From contig CALQLM010000018.1 of NCBI GenBank assembly GCA_943331415.1, positions 1-8,862 on the forward strand: a DNA stretch of 8,862 nt, given 5' to 3'. Positions 5,830 to 8,862 of this stretch are shown piece by piece (the first letter of the stretch is position 1; each line of letters opens with the position of its first letter). The stretch comes from Bifidobacterium breve. GTDB lineage: Bacteria > Actinomycetota > Actinomycetes > Mycobacteriales > Mycobacteriaceae. The position numbers were made by a program, and so were the translations under genes. The notes beneath the pieces were generated by a model. That model made no database searches. It was not told the DNA's origin and saw only the letters and a list, made by a program, of their open reading frames with translations.

Positions 5830-7296
5830 GTGAACGAACTTTCCGGACGGACCGACGCATCGACCCATCGCACCCGGTTCGGCCATCCGATCGGACTGAT
5901 CAATCTTTTCGGCGTCGAACTGTGGGAGCGCTTCTCGTTCTACGGGATGCTGACGATCCTCGGGTACTACCTCTACTACTCAGTGACCGAGGGAGGCCTC
6001 GGCCTGCCGAAGGCCACCGCGACCGGAATCGTGGGTGCCTACGGCGGCCTGGTCTACCTGTCCACCGTGCTGGGCGGGTGGATGGCCGACCGGGTATTGG
6101 GTATGGAACGGACCGTCTTCTACGGCGGCGTGATCGTGATGTGCGGACACATATCGCTGGCGATCCTTCCCGGCCTCACCGGGGTGGCGGTCGGCCTCGT
6201 GCTGATCGCTCTCGGTGCTGGTGCCCTGAAAGCCAACGCGTCCTCGTTACTCGGCACCCTGTACGACAAGGGCGACCCCCGCCGCGACGGCGGCTTCACC
6301 CTGTTCTATCTCGGCATCAATCTCGGCGCGTTCTTCGGGCCACTGATCACGGGACTCCTGCAGACCAGTCTCGGATTCCATTACGGCTTCGGCGCGGCGG
6401 CAGTCGGTATGGCGCTCGGGCTGACCCAATACGTGGTCTTCCGCCGCAACCTCGGCACCTATGGCCGCACCGTTCCGAATCCTTTGACGCGCCAGGCATT
6501 CTGGCGGGCAGCCGCGGTAGCAGGCGCGGTGCTGCTGGCGATCGGCGCAGGCTTATTCACCGGGGTGGTGAAACTCGCCAACCTGTCGCAGGTCACCACT
6601 GGACTGATCCTCATCGCGGCGGTCAGCTACTTCACCGTGATGCTGACCAGTGATCGGGTCGACGCAGTGGAGCGAACCCGGGTACGGGCCTTCATCCCCC
6701 TGTTCATCGCCAATGCGGTGTTCTGGTCGCTGTTCCAGCAGATCTTCACCGTGCTCGCGGTCTATTCCGACGAACGGATGAATTGGTCGATCTTCGGGTG
6801 GACTGCACCGTCGAGCTGGATCGGGTCGATCGAGCCGGTGTGGATCATCCTGCTGTCGCCGGTGTTCGCGGTGATGTGGACCAAACTCGGGCGCCGCGCG
6901 CCGACGACTCCGCGCAAGTTCGCCTACGGCGTGATCGGCATGGGATTGGCTTTCCTGCTGTTCATGGCTATGGCCGGAACCACCGGGCGGTCGGTTCCGG
7001 TGCTGTTCGTCGTGGTCGTCATGGCGGCCTTCGCGATCTCGGAACTGCTGCTGTCGCCGATCGGATTGTCGGTGACCACCCAACTGGCGCCGAATGCCTT
7101 TCGCGCACAGATGATGGCGCTGTATTTCTTCTCAGTGGGATTGGGTACGGCGATGTCGGGCGTTCTGGCCCGGTACTACGACCCGGCGCACGAGTTCGCC
7201 TACTTCGGGATCATCGGTAGCACCGCCGTGGTCATCGGGTTGATCGTGTGGGCGATAGCGCCGCGCATCAGCCTCCTTATGGACGGCGTGCACTGA
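5830..7296 (+). CDS. POT/PTR2 family proton-dependent oligopeptide transporter
   Basis: This 488-residue major-facilitator membrane protein resembles DtpA/DtpT and probably imports di- and tripeptides with protons. The POT hallmark ExxER is at 30-34 (ELWERFSFYGM), LGGWMADR at 81-88, GALKANASSLLG at 131-142 with Lys134, and the PTR2 signature FTLFYLGINLGAFFGP at 156-171. A late helix contains ISELLLSPIGLSVTT, typical of TM10. About 14 hydrophobic segments are visible. At 298-304 the TM7 region reads FWSLFQQ; relatives such as PepTSt have a glutamate near the first glutamine by my recollection. The GTG at 5830 has no good Shine-Dalgarno sequence nearby. It is the only plus-strand gene, divergent from the MOSC gene and convergent with the aldehyde dehydrogenase (stops 1 nt apart). 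Confidence 0.93.
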   Translation: MNELSGRTDASTHRTRFGHPIGLINLFGVELWERFSFYGMLTILGYYLYYSVTEGGLGLPKATATGIVGAYGGLVYLSTVLGGWMADRVLGMERTVFYGGVIVMCGHISLAILPGLTGVAVGLVLIALGAGALKANASSLLGTLYDKGDPRRDGGFTLFYLGINLGAFFGPLITGLLQTSLGFHYGFGAAAVGMALGLTQYVVFRRNLGTYGRTVPNPLTRQAFWRAAAVAGAVLLAIGAGLFTGVVKLANLSQVTTGLILIAAVSYFTVMLTSDRVDAVERTRVRAFIPLFIANAVFWSLFQQIFTVLAVYSDERMNWSIFGWTAPSSWIGSIEPVWIILLSPVFAVMWTKLGRRAPTTPRKFAYGVIGMGLAFLLFMAMAGTTGRSVPVLFVVVVMAAFAISELLLSPIGLSVTTQLAPNAFRAQMMALYFFSVGLGTAMSGVLARYYDPAHEFAYFGIIGSTAVVIGLIVWAIAPRISLLMDGVH

Positions 7297-7297
7297 T

Positions 7298-8761
7298 TCA
7301 GGCGTGTGGAGCGCCGCCCCGCAGATACACCGTGGTGGTGTGGGTGAAGAACTCCCGCGCCGCCCCGCCCTGCTCCTTCGGCCCCAGACCGCTGCGCTTG
7401 GCGCCGCCGAAGGGCACATGCGGATCGGCACCGGCGGATTCTGAGTTGATATGCAGAACCCCGACATCGACGCGGTCGATCGCCTGGAGTGCCCGAGTGA
7501 GGTCCTGGGTGAAAACCGCTGCGGAGAGCCCAAACTCGCTGTCATTGGCCAATGCGAAGGCGTGGTCGACATCGGTGGCCCGACGCACCGCCAGCACCGG
7601 CCCGAACAACTCCTCAGTCCAAATGTCAGCCGGTGTCGTCAGCTCGACGATCGTCGGAGCCACGAAGTGGCCGTGCGCGAGCGGACCGTCGCTGTAACCT
7701 CCGCCGCCGGCCAGTACTGATGCCCCCTGGGCTTTGGCCGTATCGATACCACCGACGATGTCGGACTGTGCCGAGCGGCTGATGACGGGGCCCATCTGGG
7801 TTGCCTCGGCGCTCGGGTCCCCAACCGTCAGACTGTCAGCCTTCGTGGTCAGCGCCGCCAGGAACCGATCGGCGATTCCTTCGGTGAGCACCAATCGCGA
7901 AGTAGCCGTGCACTTTTGCCCACTGCTGCGAAACGCGCCTAACATCACCTGCTCAACAGCGAGAGCGAAGTCGGCGTCGTCGAGGACGACTGCGGCGTTC
8001 TTACCGCCCATCTCCGCCTGGACCGGTACGCCGCGGGCCGCGGCCGCCGCCGCGATCCGCCTGCCCACCCCTGTCGAGCCGGTGAAGGTAATCGCATCGA
8101 CAGCGGCATGACTGACCAGTGCGTCACCGGCGACTGAATCACCGATCACCAGATTCAGCACACCGGGTGGCAGACCGGCGCTCGTCAGCGCCTCGGCGAG
8201 GCGCACGGCCAGCAGTGGCACCGAACTCGCGGGCTTCCAGACCACCGTGTTTCCGTAGACCAGGGCCGGCGCGATCTTCCAGGCCGGGATTGCGATCGGA
8301 AAGTTGAACGGCGTGATCGCCGCGACCACGCCGATCGGTTTGCGGGTCACGAGAATCTGTTCGCCCGCACGCGGGGAGGCGAAAATCTCTCCGGCCTGCC
8401 GGTCGCCCTCGGCGGCGTAGTAGCGCAGGATCTGCGCGGCGCGGCCCACCTCGGCAATGCCCTCGGCGAGCGTCTTGCCCTCTTCGAGGGTCAACTCACG
8501 GCCCCAGTCGGCGCCATTGCGCTCGACGATCGTGGCTGCGGCGGCCAATATGGCGCCGCGCTGATGAATCGGCATCCCCGCCCACCCGGGCAGAGCGCGG
8601 CGCGCGGCGTCAACGGCCTCATCGACATCACCGACGGTGGCCGACTCGCCTTCGGCAATGACGACGTCAGGCCGCGTCGGGCTCAGGCTCTGCACTCTTT
8701 CGCCGTTGCCGGCCCGCCAGTGCCCGGCGATGAGCTGGCGCAGCGCCGCGGCAGAGCTCAT
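7298..8761 (-). CDS. NAD(P)-dependent aldehyde dehydrogenase (semialdehyde dehydrogenase-like)
   Basis: This 487-residue aldehyde dehydrogenase has complete catalytic residues: Asn153 in TPFNFP, Lys176 in VWKPAS, the cofactor loop FTGSTGVG (226-233), general base Glu250 in EMGGKN, nucleophile Cys284 in SGQKCTATSR, and Glu384 in EELFGP. The GQKCTATSR block and the C-terminal FGGAKRSGLGPKEQG (451-465) plus FFTHTTTVY resemble alpha-ketoglutarate semialdehyde and similar dicarboxylic semialdehyde dehydrogenases; exact substrate is not determined by sequence. I chose ATG at 8761, 1 nt after the stop of the upstream acyl-CoA dehydrogenase. A longer reading to 8833 would overlap that gene with unrelated residues. 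If the neighbour is glutaryl-CoA dehydrogenase, glutarate semialdehyde in lysine catabolism is a reasonable guess. Alternatives are succinate or alpha-ketoglutarate semialdehyde. Confidence 0.92.
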   Translation of the reverse strand: MSSAAALRQLIAGHWRAGNGERVQSLSPTRPDVVIAEGESATVGDVDEAVDAARRALPGWAGMPIHQRGAILAAAATIVERNGADWGRELTLEEGKTLAEGIAEVGRAAQILRYYAAEGDRQAGEIFASPRAGEQILVTRKPIGVVAAITPFNFPIAIPAWKIAPALVYGNTVVWKPASSVPLLAVRLAEALTSAGLPPGVLNLVIGDSVAGDALVSHAAVDAITFTGSTGVGRRIAAAAAARGVPVQAEMGGKNAAVVLDDADFALAVEQVMLGAFRSSGQKCTATSRLVLTEGIADRFLAALTTKADSLTVGDPSAEATQMGPVISRSAQSDIVGGIDTAKAQGASVLAGGGGYSDGPLAHGHFVAPTIVELTTPADIWTEELFGPVLAVRRATDVDHAFALANDSEFGLSAAVFTQDLTRALQAIDRVDVGVLHINSESAGADPHVPFGGAKRSGLGPKEQGGAAREFFTHTTTVYLRGGAPHA

Positions 8762-8762
8762 C

Positions 8763-8862
8763 TCAGCGGAACGCCGCGTATCCGGTGAGGGCCCGTCCGA
8801 TGGAGAGCATGTGCATCTCGGAGGTGCCCTCATAGGTCAACACCGACTCGAGGTTGTTGGCG
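8763..8862 (-). CDS. Acyl-CoA dehydrogenase, C-terminal end only (glutaryl-CoA dehydrogenase-like)
   Basis: The last 33 codons of a gene entering from the right edge are visible, ending at TGA 8765-8763. They read NNLESVLTYEGTSEMHMLSI and then GRALTGYAAFR. The TYEGT motif matches the segment that carries the catalytic glutamate in acyl-CoA dehydrogenases of the glutaryl-CoA dehydrogenase group (TYEGTHDIHALILGRAITG in human GCDH, recalled). Mycobacterial FadE7 (Rv0400c) is a likely relative. Only 1 nt separates it from the aldehyde dehydrogenase, so both are probably on one transcript. With so little sequence, substrate class is tentative while family membership is secure. Confidence 0.8.
   Translation of the reverse strand, partial: ANNLESVLTYEGTSEMHMLSIGRALTGYAAFR

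Noticed and set aside
7301..7315. Intrinsic terminator after the peptide transporter gene
   Set aside because: GGCG and CGCC form only a four-pair stem with no T-tract, and it lies inside the aldehyde dehydrogenase coding sequence.

Overview
The window is GC-rich, tightly packed chromosomal DNA from an actinobacterium, most likely a Mycobacterium/Mycolicibacterium-type organism. The pointers are a mycobacterial-type Sdh1 succinate dehydrogenase followed upstream by a small protein resembling M. tuberculosis Rv0250c, pxpB/pxpC products with lengths close to those I remember for Rv0264c/Rv0263c, several GTG starts, and 1-4 nt gene overlaps. Species assignment is inference from recalled family resemblance, not from a search.

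Layout, left to right. (1) 1-2438, minus strand: a succinate dehydrogenase (Sdh1) operon read from right to left. It holds a small conserved protein of unknown function, a five-helix Cys/His-rich membrane anchor (sdhC), and the flavoprotein sdhA, which is cut by the left edge. sdhB is expected just outside. A candidate promoter and a strong ribosome binding site precede the small gene. (2) 2548-5773, minus strand: a compact five-gene transcription unit read from right to left: MOSC-domain protein, LysE/ArgO-type exporter, YhhQ-type queuosine-precursor transporter, pxpB, pxpC. Junctions are a 4-nt overlap, a 19-nt gap, a 1-nt overlap and a 4-nt overlap. The transporter gene carries an in-frame TGA at codon 74, where relatives appear to have glycine. 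(3) 5774-5829: a 56-nt divergent promoter region. (4) 5830-7296, plus strand: a POT/PTR2 family proton-dependent peptide transporter, the only plus-strand gene. (5) 7298-8862, minus strand: an aldehyde dehydrogenase preceded by the last 33 codons of an acyl-CoA dehydrogenase with a glutaryl-CoA dehydrogenase-like C-terminus. These two are separated by 1 nt and probably co-transcribed.

Functionally the window combines central respiration (succinate to menaquinone), 5-oxoproline salvage (only subunits B and C are here), amino-acid export, peptide uptake and probably a semialdehyde/glutaryl-CoA catabolic step. I see no tRNA or rRNA gene, CRISPR array, insertion sequence, integrase or toxin/antitoxin, and no convincing new multi-gene system. 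The observations most worth following are the premature stop in the transporter gene and its possible polar effect on pxpB/pxpC, and the Cys/His motifs in the Sdh1 membrane subunit. No gene-free stretch exceeds about 110 bases.
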